A DNA stretch of 64,000 nt from Petrolisthes cinctipes (taxonomy: Eukaryota > Arthropoda > Malacostraca > Decapoda > Porcellanidae). Both the position numbers and the translations under genes were made by a program. The stretch lies in NCBI GenBank assembly GCA_033782935.1, contig JAWQEG010000629.1, forward strand, positions 1 through 64,000. Reading direction: 5' to 3'. Below the pieces are notes generated by a model that saw nothing but the letters and a program-made list of their open reading frames with translations, was not told the origin of the DNA and made no database searches. The stretch's first letter is position 1, and each line of letters starts with the position of its first letter. Shown one piece after another: positions 1 to 12,600 of this stretch.

Positions 1-82
1 AATTTTCCTCACATGAGTATTTGAGTTGTTGCTCTATAGACTTAGCTGGACCACATAATATACTTTTTTCCCCACATGACAG

Positions 83-624
83 ATCATCACCCAAGAGCAG
101 GAGGGATGGAAGCAAGGGGGCAGCGAAGGTGGAGGGTCAGGCAGAGGTAATGCTGGAGGGGGTGAAGGAGGAGGAGACACACAGCACTCCAACCACCAGG
201 ACCCCACACAGTGCCATCAACAACAACAGAACCACAACACACTGCATCACCCACTGGAACAAGACAACACACAGCACAACAGAGATCAACAACACCACCA
301 GCAACAATCACAAGAGGGTGAACGGACGACGAACGACCTAGGGGAGACCCAAGAACAGGGAAAGGAAACAAAAGTTCTGCAGAATGGGGAGACCAAATTG
401 GATGGATCTAGAGAAGAGACAAGCGAAGGTGCCGCGCCAACCAGAGTAAAGAATCAGGGACCCCAGGGAGCGACAGACAAAGCAATTGAGGCCATATTGC
501 AGCGGGACCGTCGGGTGGTGGAGGAGAGGAGGGACGGAGCCCTCCCCACAGAGCTGGCACAGGAGGCAGAGTATGACATTCATGAGAAGCTCGAGTGGGT
601 GGAGAGGGATGTACAGGCTCTCAG
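83..624 (+). CDS. CRAL-TRIO gene exon (N-terminal extension plus start of CRAL-TRIO-N)
   Basis: A pyrimidine tract and AG precede position 83; the donor is CTCTCAG|GTGAGT at 624/625. The open frame has about 180 codons without Met. The first half is low complexity (Gly-rich, then Gln/His/Asn-rich); the end, LPTELAQEAEYDIHEK...DVQALR, is the usual helix before the CRAL-TRIO-N domain. It ends in phase 2 and joins 917 to give ALR-EMVE. The exact acceptor at 82 is inferred. Confidence 0.75.
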
Positions 625-3600
625 GTGAGTGGGGAGTGGGTGAAGAGGATTTACAGTTGAGTAGCAGTAAATGGAGAGAGAATGTTGTATTTACAACAAA
701 CCTGAAATGACACTTTGAATACTGTAATACATATTATCCCAAATATGGTAGAGATTTGCTTCAATTTTGTAATCCTAAGGTTAAACACTATTTCAGTTAG
801 CAACTGAATTTTGGTAAAAACTTGTACAATATCCCTGCACTTACACGTGACAGAAAAACCTACTGTATATTGTCCAAAAGTTAAAAAAAAAAATTGTCAT
901 GTGCCACCGTCCCCAGGGAGATGGTGGAGACAGAGCCTGGTCTGACCTCGCGCCTGGACACACCCTTCCTTCTCTCAGCTTCCTCCGTGCCCGAAAGTTT
1001 GACTACGACAAAGCTATGGCCATGGTATGTACCCGTATCTGTGGACGCTGTGTTTGGTGGGAAGTGAATGCCCTATGCAGCCAGGTTGAGTTGGTGAAAA
1101 TGTAATGTGTTGTGTTGTTGTTGTATGGTGGTGGGTGGGTCTATCTAAGTGAGGATTGAGCATCCTCTACCTCCCATAGCTCGCTCTTGCTTTCTCTACT
1201 ACTTAGTGTTCTTTTTTCCTACTGATGAGGCGTAGGGATGTGGAGACCCCATCGCCCACTGTTTAAGGTGCAATGGCCTCGGAGCGAGGGGCACGGGGAA
1301 CCCCTCCTCTGTGAGATTTCCCTAGCAATTTCGTCATGGAGCACATACAAAGGAAAAGGGGGGAGGGAAGTGATTGTACTTCCCGAAACCCCAAGAATAT
1401 AAAAATTGGGACAACGAATGTGCGTGGATGTAGTACGGTTGTAGGTAAGAGGGAGGAGATTGGGAGAGTGTTTGTTGAAAGAAAGTTGGATGTGTTAGCA
1501 TAGAGTGAGACAAAGTTGAAAGGGAAGGGTAAATGTGGAGTTTGGTTGTGTGAGTGGTAGAGTGTCAGGGTGGAGAGGGGAAGAGCTAGGGAAGGAATGG
1601 CTTTGATTCTGTGAATTGGAATGTGGTGGAGTGGAGGGAGTTCTCAGCAAGGTTGATGTGGGTAAGAGTAAAATTTGGTCAGGAGACATGGGTGTTTGTG
1701 AGTGCGTATGGGCCCAGAAGTGAGAGAGATGAGGTGGAGAGAGGACAGTTTTGGAATGAATTGGAGGAGTGTATACGGGGTTTTGGGCAGAATGTAAACA
1801 TCGTACTTTTGGGAGATTTGAATGCAAGAGTGGGGGATAAGGTACACCTCGGTCTCGTATAGAACGTCCAATAGGTCGATAGAAGACGTCGTTTTATGTG
1901 AAATCGTTCTATGTGATACACGTAACCTATGGGGAAAATTACAATTGGTCGATCAATCACCAAAATTGTCCCTGAAATTAACATAAAATACTTTTTAAGG
2001 TTTTTCTTGCCTTAATCCTACAGGGATGTATAGAAAATGCATATTACAATTCGTATTAGGTTTTCGCAGGTGACTCATGTGACAGACGAGTCGGCGGCAT
2101 CCATGGTGGGGGAGGTGGTAGGGGGGAGATAGCGCGTGATCATCGTTTGTTTTCTTTTATTAACCATACGCTGGTGTTTCCTTCTCCTTTCTCTTTCCGA
2201 GAAATAGCTTCCTTCTTTATATCGAAGGATATGGCCTTCCATTTTGTAAATGCACGACCTGGCATGACTGAGCGTTGAAGCTGGTGGTTAACTCGTAATC
2301 ACTAAAAACGAGCATGTCACACACAACGCAGGCTAGGCTGAATGGAGAGTCATTGGAGACTGAGGCCCTGAGGGTAGGGGCAGTGTTGCCAGGTCTTCTT
2401 AACGAAAATTCCCTAACTTCAACTTTAGAATTTCCCTGTATGGCTCAATAATTCCCTGTTTAATCTTGAACATTAACAGTCTTTTTGGTATTTCTTCTGG
2501 TAAGACTTTCCCTGTTTACTTTTGAACAATCTTTATTTAATTTCCCTGTGTGGATTTCAAAATTCCCTAAAACAAGAGAAATTTCCTTGCACCTGGCAAC
2601 ACTAGGAAGGGTGAAGGAGCGGGAGAAGTGGCGGGAACACACTCACCCACACTGCGCAGACGCCAGTGATATCATTTCCTGACACGTTCATTATGATTTA
2701 GCTCGTTTTGTATAAGAACTCCTGGGATATGCTTCACTTATTTTTGCCACCCGTTCTATATGGATGCAATCGTTTTGTAAAATAATTTTAAGCTAATATT
2801 TTGGTCGCTCGTTCTATACAAGAATCGTTCTATGTGAAGACGTTCTATATGAGACCGAGGTGTAGTTGAGGGGGTTGTGGGTAGGTATGGGGTGCCGGGA
2901 ATAAATGAGAGTGGTGAAAGAATGATTGGGTTATGTGTAGAGAGAGAGCTAGTAGTTGGAAATAAATTTTTTAAGAAAAAGGAAATATATAAATAAATGT
3001 GGGCTTTGCGCAGTGGCAGTATTGTAACCAATGAGGTTGAGGTGAATGCTGCTGCGGAAAGCTAAAACCATTGGTATTGGGAAAGGATTCACCTCGGTGA
3101 CCTACCCATCCTCAGGAAGGGTAGGTAAGCCTTACCCTGCCTCCACGTGGCAACCACTGGTAACACCTCCTTTTTTTACCATTTTTTTTTTATAAAGCAG
3201 GAGGTGGAGCTAAAGGGGGAGGCAGTTTGGGGGATTGGATTTAGTTTCCTTGGCCTTGCCAATCATCAGCAGCCCCCCAGTGGGGGAGTAGACAGATATG
3301 GCTGTGGGCAGGGGGGGAAGGGGGGGCGGCTGTCCGGGTTTCCCTGTAGGCCCTAGTGTAGGGGGAGGGGGGAAAGGTGGGTGCATGAGAGTGGTAGCAG
3401 TAAATGTATATGGGATAGTTGATAGGACAAAGAGGCGAGATATAATTGAATGCTTTAAGAATGGAGGAGTGGATGTGATGGGAGTGACTGAGACACACTT
3501 GAAAGGATGGGGAATGGAGGAGTGTGAGGCTGGAGGAGAGAGTGTGATGTGGGAGGGAATAGAGGGAGGTGTAGTGTGGACAGGAATGAGTGAGAAGTGT

Positions 3601-6600
3601 AAAGGAAGAGGGAGGGAGGGGTGTGCAGTGCTGGTAGCACCAAGGGTGTGGTAAAGAGTAGATGGACATGGATGATGTGGGACGAGAGTAGCATGGATGA
3701 CAGGGAAGATTGGATTGGTAAAGTATGCATGGGTGTATGCATATGCACCTGTGAATGAGAAGAACAAGACGGGGAGAGAGAAGATGAGAGATTTCTGGGA
3801 GGAGCTGAATGGGTGTTTGAGGAAGTTTGAGAGTGAGAGGAGGATGCCGAGATTTTGCCAGTGTGAACCGGCCTTAAACTGGCAAAATCTCGGCATCTGT
3901 TCTCTCCGATTTCGGGGAACAAAAGTCCGATTTCGGCGTTTTTTCTCGGGAAGGGATTCACATGGACAAGAGACCACAGATGCGGTGGCGCAGCATCTGT
4001 GTTTACAAACAAAGATGGACCGCCAAACACGTATGAGATGTGCTGCTCTCGATTTTTCATTAATACAAGATATTCTATGATCCAGAAGTACACATGATAA
4101 TGAAAAACATATTTAGATTTCAAGATGAAATGGCATTTGCTCGCCTGAAGAATATTGAAAAGAATTTGAAGAGTATTGAAAAGAATTTGAAGGTAAATCC
4201 ATAATCATCTCATAATTCTACTGAAGGAATTTTGATTAACTTGTATAAAGTTTTATTACTTTCCATTAAGTTTGCGGATTAAATAAAGAAGAATACACAT
4301 TGCAATTCAGTTTTTCTTTTGTAAGGAAAGAATTTATGGACAGTAGTGGATTTTGTAATGAAGAATACATGTTTAAATTGGTATTACTTGTAAATTAATT
4401 CCATAAGATCATAGAAAACGAGTCTTCCTGCAGTGCAGCGCTCTGATTGGTTAGCAGGTTTGATTTCCCGCCAGTCCCGGCAAGCGGCTGCGATTCCGGC
4501 GCAAACAGACTAGAGGCCGGATTAAACGCTCCCATAAGAGCTCCCTTAAGGTTATGGCGGTAAGGCTACCTTACGATTCCGGCAGCACAGTGTTTAAGAT
4601 CTATTCACTAAACAATCGTAAGAGAGCGAGAAGTTATCCTCACCGTGAGTCGTAGTTCATATTTTGACGGTAGATGGCTCTACTTTATTTTATCTTGTCG
4701 TCTGTTAACCAATCATGAAGTCGGTAACAAAAGAGTCTAACCAATCAGACGCAAGAATCTCCCATCAGCTGATATTATTATTTTGTAAACAGTGAAGGAG
4801 AGTGCTCTACAAAGCATTATATTTGCACTTAATTCTGCAGCGGAGTACAGCCGGAATACAGAATAAATGTCTAATCAACTGTTTTCTTTCCTTCATTAAT
4901 TCTCTTTTAGTCCAGCAATGCCTTTTTTCATACATTACAGTATGTATTTCATTTACTGTAGAGAAATCCTTTTGTTAAGAGAAAGAGCCTATTGTAGCTG
5001 TTTATTTGGGGAAAGCATTTGGAATATACTGTACGAGTTTTGAATAGGGTGAATAGGACTGTGGGTTTTAAAGTAAACTTTGCAAAATATCAAAAGTAGC
5101 CTAACTTTGTTATTAATAAGCAATGAAGTTTATGGGGACTTCACTTGGACACACTGCTGAGGACTGTGGTAAAGTAACAAAGTTAACTTGCATCAGTTGA
5201 ATATATATGGTAATTTAATGTATAAGTATGAAATATCAATAATTCCTTCATGGTGGTACAGTATACAGTGTGACATAATATAGGTTACGATATATATAGC
5301 ACTAATGATCATCAGCATTAACCATATGCTTCCTAAAAACATAGGTATTATTGTATTTAGTCCACAAATCTTGACAACTTCCTTTTAGCTCTTGTGATGG
5401 GGGTTAATTAACGCCTGAAGTTAGATTATATTAAGAAGTTTCAAATTCTCCATTCTCAAATCTCTGCCTAAGGTGAGAGTTATTCCAGATAAATGCATCA
5501 TGAGTGCTGCCAGGGTATTTTGCACACACATTAGTTATGTAGGCTACTGATCACTGTTGGCAACAACTTGGATGTTGATAGAGTGATACTGTTTCCTGTT
5601 CACATACAAATGTTCACTTTCCTTGAGTGCTTTGATTGGAACATGTGTGCAATCAATTGTTCCAATTACATTTGGAAAATTTCTTAGTCTATTAAATATA
5701 TGCTTAGTGTCTGTTGTAGTAGCTATTCCTCTAGGCATTTTTATTTCCAGTCTTGCTTTTCTGTAGAGGGCTTCTGTCACTTTATTTATTACTGTAGACA
5801 CACTAGACCAACAACACTCTGAAAGCTATCACTTGCATAAAATCTTAAGGCAAATAAAACCAATGTATGAGTGGGGATAGCATATGAGATTGCCTGGAAA
5901 CTCTTCCAATTTCTGAAGCTCATCACATAATCTCAATATTTCCACTCGAGAAAAACGATAATACCGTATTAGGTAATTTTCATTAACATGGATTTTCAAT
6001 GCAAATTCCAGAGCAACAGCAACAATGAGTTCCATGGTGACATGTCTGTAAAGTACTCCTGGCAGCTCCGTTTTTCTTCGTTTGTCGGACATTTCACTCC
6101 CGTATCTCGACTAAGGGTGCCTCCTCGCTCCCTTAGGTAAGGCAGTACGATAGTTTGGGTTAAGGGTCCCGTAACTTGTTAGTGAATCGCACCCTCGCCC
6201 GCTAAGGTCTCGTAACTGCGTTAGTGAATCCGGCTCCAGCATGTCGGTCTCTCCATCGCGGCATAAAATTTCAGGAAAAGAGGCCGGAAACACCTCCCTG
6301 GAGCACTTTTTGGGAGAAAATGGCTAAGATTTTGCCAGTGTGAACCGGCCTTTAATGATGGGAAATATGAATGGGAAAGTAGGAAATGAGAGAGTAGGAA
6401 GTATTGTTGGTAAATGGGGTGTGGAGGGAGTGAATGAGAATGGTGGACATCTGTGCTGAGAGGGGATTGTTCTTGGCTAATATCTTCTTTGAGCACAAGA
6501 TGATACACCTATATACATGGAGGAGAAGGGGTGATAGAGGAGAACAAAAGAGTTTAATTGATTATGTAGCTGTGGATGAAAGATTACGGAAAGATGTAAT

Positions 6601-9600
6601 GGAAGCTAAAGTAGTGAGAGGAATGGTTCAATGCTCTGACCATTTTTCGGTCTTGGTAAGGATTAAGGTCAGGGTTAAGTGGGAGCACTGTAGGAGGTAT
6701 GAAGGGGAGGACAAGAGGCAGGTGGCAAGTGGAAGATTGAATGACATCGAGTATAGAGAGGAATATAAGAGGAGGGTGGGTGAGGTGCTGGAGGATGCAA
6801 GGTTGGATATAGGGGAGGTAGTGGGAGTGAATGATGTGTATGAAATGTTTAAGACACTAGTAATGAGAACAGCAGCAGAGGTAGTGGGATACAAGACACA
6901 GAAGAGGGGCAAGAAAGGGAGTGCTTGGTGGTCAGAAGAAGTGAAAGATGCAGTAGAGAAGAAAAGGAAGGCATATAGGAGAACATTACAGAGGAATGCA
7001 TCAGAAGAAGTGGAAGAGAGAATACAATGTATGTAAGAGACAAGTGAAAAGGATGGTGAGTGAGAGTAAAAGGAGAGTGGATGAGGTGTTTGGTAGGAAA
7101 CTGAGTGAAAAGTTTAAAGAAAACAAGAAATTATTCTGGAAGGAGGTTAAAAGAGAAAGAGGAGAAGGAAAGTCTGGTAGTGTGAGAATGAAGAGAGAGG
7201 ATGGAGTTACTGTTAGTGGAAGTGAGGAAGTGAAAGAAGTGTGGAAAAGGCAATTTGATGGTCTGATGAATGAGGGATGGGAGGGGAGGCGGTGGTGACA
7301 TGCATGGGGATGGAGGCAGGTGGTAGACGACAGGGTGTACAGGGAGAATTAGGAAGGGAAGAGATTAGGAAAGTTGAAGTAAGGAAAGGCACCGGGGGTG
7401 GATGGGATAACTGCTGAAATGTTAAAGTGTGGGGGGAGGTAGTGGTGGAGTTGATGTTGCTTTTATGCACATTGGCTTGGAGGCAGGGAGAGGTGCCAGA
7501 GGATTGGAGGAGAGCCATAATTGTGCCTTTTGTATAAGGGGAAGGGGAGTAAGGATGAGTGTGGTAGCTATAGGGGAATAAGCCTTCTCAGTGTACCGTG
7601 GAAGGTATATGGGAAGGTTCTTACTGAGAGACTGATTGAAGAAACAGGGAATAAAGTTAGTGAGGAGCAGGGAGGGTTCAGAAAGGTTAGAGGATGTGTG
7701 GACCAGATATTCGCATTAAAATCAATAGTGGAGAAATATATTGGGAAGGGTAGGAAGTTGTATGCTGCCTTCATGGACTTGGAGAAGGCATACGATAGGG
7801 TTGACAGGTGTTGAGAATTTATGGTCTTTGCTGAGAGGCATTGAGGCATTATGCAGAGGCAAAAGCATGTGTGTGGGTAGAGGGTGATCGAAGTGAGAGT
7901 TTTAATTTTAGTGTAGGGCTGAGACAGGGATGTGTTATGTCACCATAGCTGTTCAATATATATATGGATGGTTGTATGAGAGAGATGAAAGCCAAAGTGA
8001 ATGGCCTGGGGGTGAAGATGAGGCTGAATGAAGCAAATTGGTCCTTGGTGGCAAGTTTATTTGCGGATGACACTGTGCTGATGGCTGAGAATGAAAGGGA
8101 GTTACGGAGAATGGTGGATGAGTTTCAGTCTGTGTGTAAATGAAGTAAACTGAAGGTGAATGTTGGTAAAAGTAAAATGATGGTATTTGAGAGAGCAGAA
8201 ACTTAAGTGATTGACTTTGCTACACCTTACAGAGTGGGAGTACCAACTGGGACTAAGTGGGAGATAACTCTGAGGGGTGAGAGGATGGAGGAAGTGAAGG
8301 AGTTTAAGTACCTGGGTACAGTTCTGTGTATACATGGAAGTATGGAAGGAGAAATTAGGGAGAGATCAATGAGTGGTAGACAGGTCATATGATCACTGGG
8401 GAGGATTATGAAGGGTAGAAGTGTGAGTATGGAGGTGAAAAGGGGACTACGAAATAGTATAATCCTGCCAACACTGACATATGCGTCAGAGACATGGACA
8501 TCGAGTAGGGCTCATCAGTCTAGAATAGGTGCTGTGGAAATGAGTTACTTGAGAGGAGCATGTGGAGTTTCTAGGTGGGATGGAGAAAGAAATGAGAGTG
8601 TGTATGAGAGATGTGGTATGAGTGAAAAGGCAATTGGTATTGAGTGTGGAGTGGTTGAGAGAGTGAAGCGTTATACATTGAGGTGGTTTGGACATGTAGA
8701 GAGAATGCAAGGTGTGGAGTTTGTAAAAAAGGTGTATGGAAGTGAAGTTGTGGGACTTGGTGTGAGAGGCAGACCTCCGGTTAGATGGCAGAACAGAGTG
8801 GAAGAGTATGTAAGGGAGAGAAACGTGAGGGGTAGAGGGCTTGACCAAGTAAGGAGGGAGTGTTGGAACAGGGAAAACTGGAGACACTTCTGCTGTGGCC
8901 ACCCCCTTGGAGAGAGTTCCCGGAGGGAACGAGGCGTTAGAGCTATAGATAGATAGATAGACATGGGTAAGACAGATAAATGGGAGAATGGTAAATAGAG
9001 CTTTAATGGACTATGTGGTAGTGTCAAAGACTGCTTTACAGTGTTTGTTGGATGTTAGAGTATTGAGGGAAGGGGGCAGTATTTCGGACCATTTCCTAGT
9101 AGAGGGTAGGTTAAGAGTGGGATTACAACTGGTACCAAGAAATAGGGAAGGAGTAAAGAGGGCTTTAAAAGTGAGTGAGTTGAGCAAGAAAGAGAAGATG
9201 TTGGAATATCAAGAGGAGATTGCTAGGAATTGGAATGGAGTAAGGGAGAGGGAGATAGGTAAGGTAGAAGAGGAATGGGAAATGTTTAAAAGGGCACTAG
9301 TAGGATGTACGGAGAAGGTTTGTGGTTGGAGACGGGTTGGGGGTGGTTTGAGGAAGGGTAGTGAATGGTGGTGTGAGGAAGTTAAGGCAGCTATAGTGGA
9401 AAAAAGGTGAGCTTTTGAAGTATGGTTACAGAAAAAAGATCAGGAATCGTATGAGTGTTACAAGGAGAAGAGAAATAGAACAAGGAGAGCTGTACAGGAT
9501 GCTAAAGTGAGGGCAGATGATAGGTGGGGGGGAAAGTTAACTGAAAATTTCCAGGAAAATAAGAAACTGTTCTGGAAGGAAGTCAAGAGGATAAGGAAAG

Positions 9601-12600
9601 GGACATCAGGGAAAGAGGAAAGTGTGAAAGCAGAGGATGGTACCATGCTGGTTGAGAAGAAGGCAGTTGAGAGGAGATGAGCCGAGTATTTTGAGGGATT
9701 GCTGAACTTTGATGAGGATAGAGAAGCTAAGATTGTTGTGTTTGGAAGGGGAAGTGGAGTAAACAGGTTGGAGGGATTAAATAAGTAGCCGATAAGAAAG
9801 AAGGAGGTGGAGGAGGCAATGAGAGAGATGAAAACAGGGAAAGCTTCGGGTTTGGATGGATGCACTGTAGAATGTTTGAAATATGGTGGAACAAGTATGA
9901 TGGAGTGGTTGGTAAGGTTGTTGATGGTATGTTTCGACAGTTGTAAGGTCCCAATAGATTGGGTGAGTGCTTGTGTAGTACCTCTATACAGTATAAGGGA
10001 AAAGGGGATAGATACCAATGTACGAGTTTCAGGGATGTAAGCCTGTTAAGTGTAGTAGGAAAGCTGTATGGGAAGGTGCTGATAAAGAGAGTCAGATAGG
10101 GTACGGAGACTGTGATTGGTGAAGAGCAAGGTGGCTTTAGGAGAGGAAGAGGTTGTGTGGACCAGATATTTGCAGTAAGGCAGGTGTGTGAAAAGTATTT
10201 AGAGAAAAGTAAAGTAGTAGTATGGGCATTTATGGATCTTGAGAAAGCATATGATAGAATTGATAGAAATGGATTGTGGAAGGTTTTGCAGTTGTACTGG
10301 CTGGGGGGGAAATTATTGAGAGGGGTGAAAAGTTTCTATGTGAACAGTAGAGCATGTGTTAGAGTGGGAAGTACTGTGAGTGAATGGTTCCCAGTAAAGT
10401 TGGGACTCCGTCAAGGCTGTGTGATGTCACCATGGTTGTTTAATATTTATATGGACGGTGTGGTAAGAGAAGTAAATGCTAGGGTGATGGAGAGAGGACT
10501 GAGTTTGGTGGACAGCAGAGGTAGAGAGTTGGGCCAAAATCAATTACTGTTTGCTGATGATATGGCGTTAGTGGCAGAGTCAGAAAAGGAACCGAGTATG
10601 TTAGTGCAGGAATTTGAACGGGTGTGCAGGAGGAGGAAACTGAGAGTGAACGTGGTAAAGAGCAAAGTAATGAGATGTAGGAGGGGAGCAGAGAATAGAA
10701 GGATGAATATAATGCTAGATGGTGAAATATTGGAGGAGGTGGAGTGCTTTAAGTATTTGGGGTCAAAGGTGACAGTGGATAGCAAAATAGAGACAGAGGT
10801 AAAATCTAGAGTAAATGAGGTAGGAAAGGTGCTAGGAGGAATGAATAGGATGTTTGGCTGTAAGTCACTTAGAATGGATGTAAAGAGGAAGTTGTACGAA
10901 GGGATAGCAGTGCCTACTGTACTGTATGGAGCGGAAACATGGAATATGGGAGAAAGTGAGAAGAGAAGGTTGAATGTAGTAGAGATGAGATGTCTGAGAA
11001 GCATGTGTGGTGTGACTCGAATGGACAGAGTCAGGAATGAGGAAGTGAGGAAAAGGACAGGTGTCGTGAGAGAGTTAGCAGGCTGTGCAGAGCAAAGTGT
11101 GTTAAGATGGTTTGGACATGTGGAGAGAATGGAGGAGAATAGAATGATAAAGAGGATAGGGGGCTCAAATGTGGGAGGTGTGAGGAGGAGAGGAAGGCCA
11201 CAGAGGAGATGGATGGACACCGTGAAAGGAGCTCTGAGTGGAAGAGATATACCTGTGGAGCAAGGTAAAGTGATTGCGCATGACAGAAATGAGTGGAGGA
11301 GGGTGGTGAATGCTTGAAGAGTGGACACGGCTTCACGGTCCTTAGAGGAGGGGCCTGCATTGAGTGTGGCCCATGGCCAGCTGAATGCTGGAGGGGGAGT
11401 TTGCCCTGTAGTGAAGTGGCAGGGGGTAAATCAGCTTATGCTGTTGGGCCTAGCTATGGATGCAAACATAGCTGTATCCCTTGTAGTCCCACAAGGAGAT
11501 GCGGTTGTGCGGTGGGGGTGCTCCCTCCTCCATCAGGGATTGAGGGGTTGAGATGTGGAGTGTATGTGTGTGTGTGGGGGGGGGGGGAGTTCTACGTTTG
11601 GGCATTTTATTTCGGAGGGTGTGCGACTTGACGGGGCTACCTCCAGCGTGGAGATGAAAGCCTGGTATATATGTATGTATGATGTATTGTTGTGGTATAA
11701 GATTTTTATTATTTGAATTACTCTTATTACTCAGCTTTCCAGTCAGTCAGTACCTCAATTTTTCAATCCACAATTGTTCACTATCTAAAGCAGTCGTCGT
11801 TCAACAGATCCGCAGTTACTACAAGGCCCGGCAGGAGAACGCGGAGATGTATGTCAACCTTGTACCCTCGGCTCTGGAACTCGTCTGGCCGCTCAACATG
11901 CAGACTGTCCTCCCTACCCCAGACACCCTTGGCAGAACTGTCATTGTCTTCCGGACCGGTGAGGTGTGCTGATGTTGTGGCAAGGTTAGGGTAGTGTTGT
12001 GCAAGAGATGTATAAGCTATGAGGAATATTACCCATGATTATTTTGTAGAGAAGTAAATTTAAGTGAGCAAATTTGAACACAAAAAAATTGAAAAAAAGA
12101 AGTAAGTGGATATGGAATGAGAAAAGTTTAATATGTTAGCATATTATTGAGAGCCTACTGCATTATGATATATGACGTAGGGATTATGACCTAAAGTAGT
12201 AGTTTTAAAACATTGTTAATAAAGGTTCTACCAATTTTCACAATTTGTATCCTCCTATAGCATGTAATTTCAAAATTTATCTTTGATTTGTGGTCAACAT
12301 GTTATAACCAGGGGTGCGGAGATGGAGTCGGTAAAAATATATCCGACTCCGATTCCTTTATGTGCTCAATTCTCATGTAAGGTACTGGAGGTGAAAAATA
12401 GGCTAGTGTCTGGAAATTTACATTAATTTGTGGAAAAAAGTAGCCTTTCTGGAAGCTGTTGTACAAAGTTTTTGTGGAAATATTGATTATAGTCATGTAA
12501 TGTGGTCTTATATTATTATTATTTTACTTCAGAAGTTTTGAATGAACTACCCTGTAGATCACTGATTTATATCCTATAAATATCAAAATATCAAACGATG

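Larger units (their letters stand above)
3001..8960 (+). mobile_element. LINE-A copy 1: RTE-like retrotransposon, decayed, interrupted by Harbinger
   Basis: Native segments are 3001-3843 and about 6354-8960. It has the same structure as the intact copy at 29163-32855: a U4-like head, an endonuclease (ORF remains 3298-3654), RT remains (6434-7298, 7521-7814) and a C-terminal block (8408-8956) with LRWFGHVERMQG...RGRPPVRWQNRVEEY. It ends in (GATA)n at 8946-8960. Many frameshifts and stops. It is inserted in LINE-B. Confidence 0.88.
1195..11682 (+). mobile_element. LINE-B: RTE-like non-LTR retrotransposon, outermost of a nested stack, decayed
   Basis: Native segments are about 1195-1842, 2865-3000 and 8961-11682. 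The first opens the endonuclease (IKIGTTNVRGCSTVVGKREE) and has an early stop near 1501. The frame is recovered across both later insertions (...KEIYKY then TWVRQINGRMVNRALMDY). The RT is in 10112-11317. After the ORF comes a GC-rich 3' region and a short TATG-rich tail near 11660-11690. Several frameshifts and stops mean this copy is dead. The 5' limit is approximate. Confidence 0.8.

Noticed and set aside
3001..3085. A functional U4 snRNA gene
   Set aside because: Only the 5' end is well kept, internal parts are missing, the Sm site is not intact, and it continues straight into LINE sequence.
3210..3977. Long minus-strand ORF of about 255 codons
   Set aside because: It is the complement of LINE-A endonuclease sequence plus the Harbinger edge; Ser/Pro/His-rich composition typical of antisense shadows and no domain.
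10540..11328. Minus-strand ORF of about 260 codons
   Set aside because: Antisense of the LINE-B RT region; the plus strand has all catalytic motifs.
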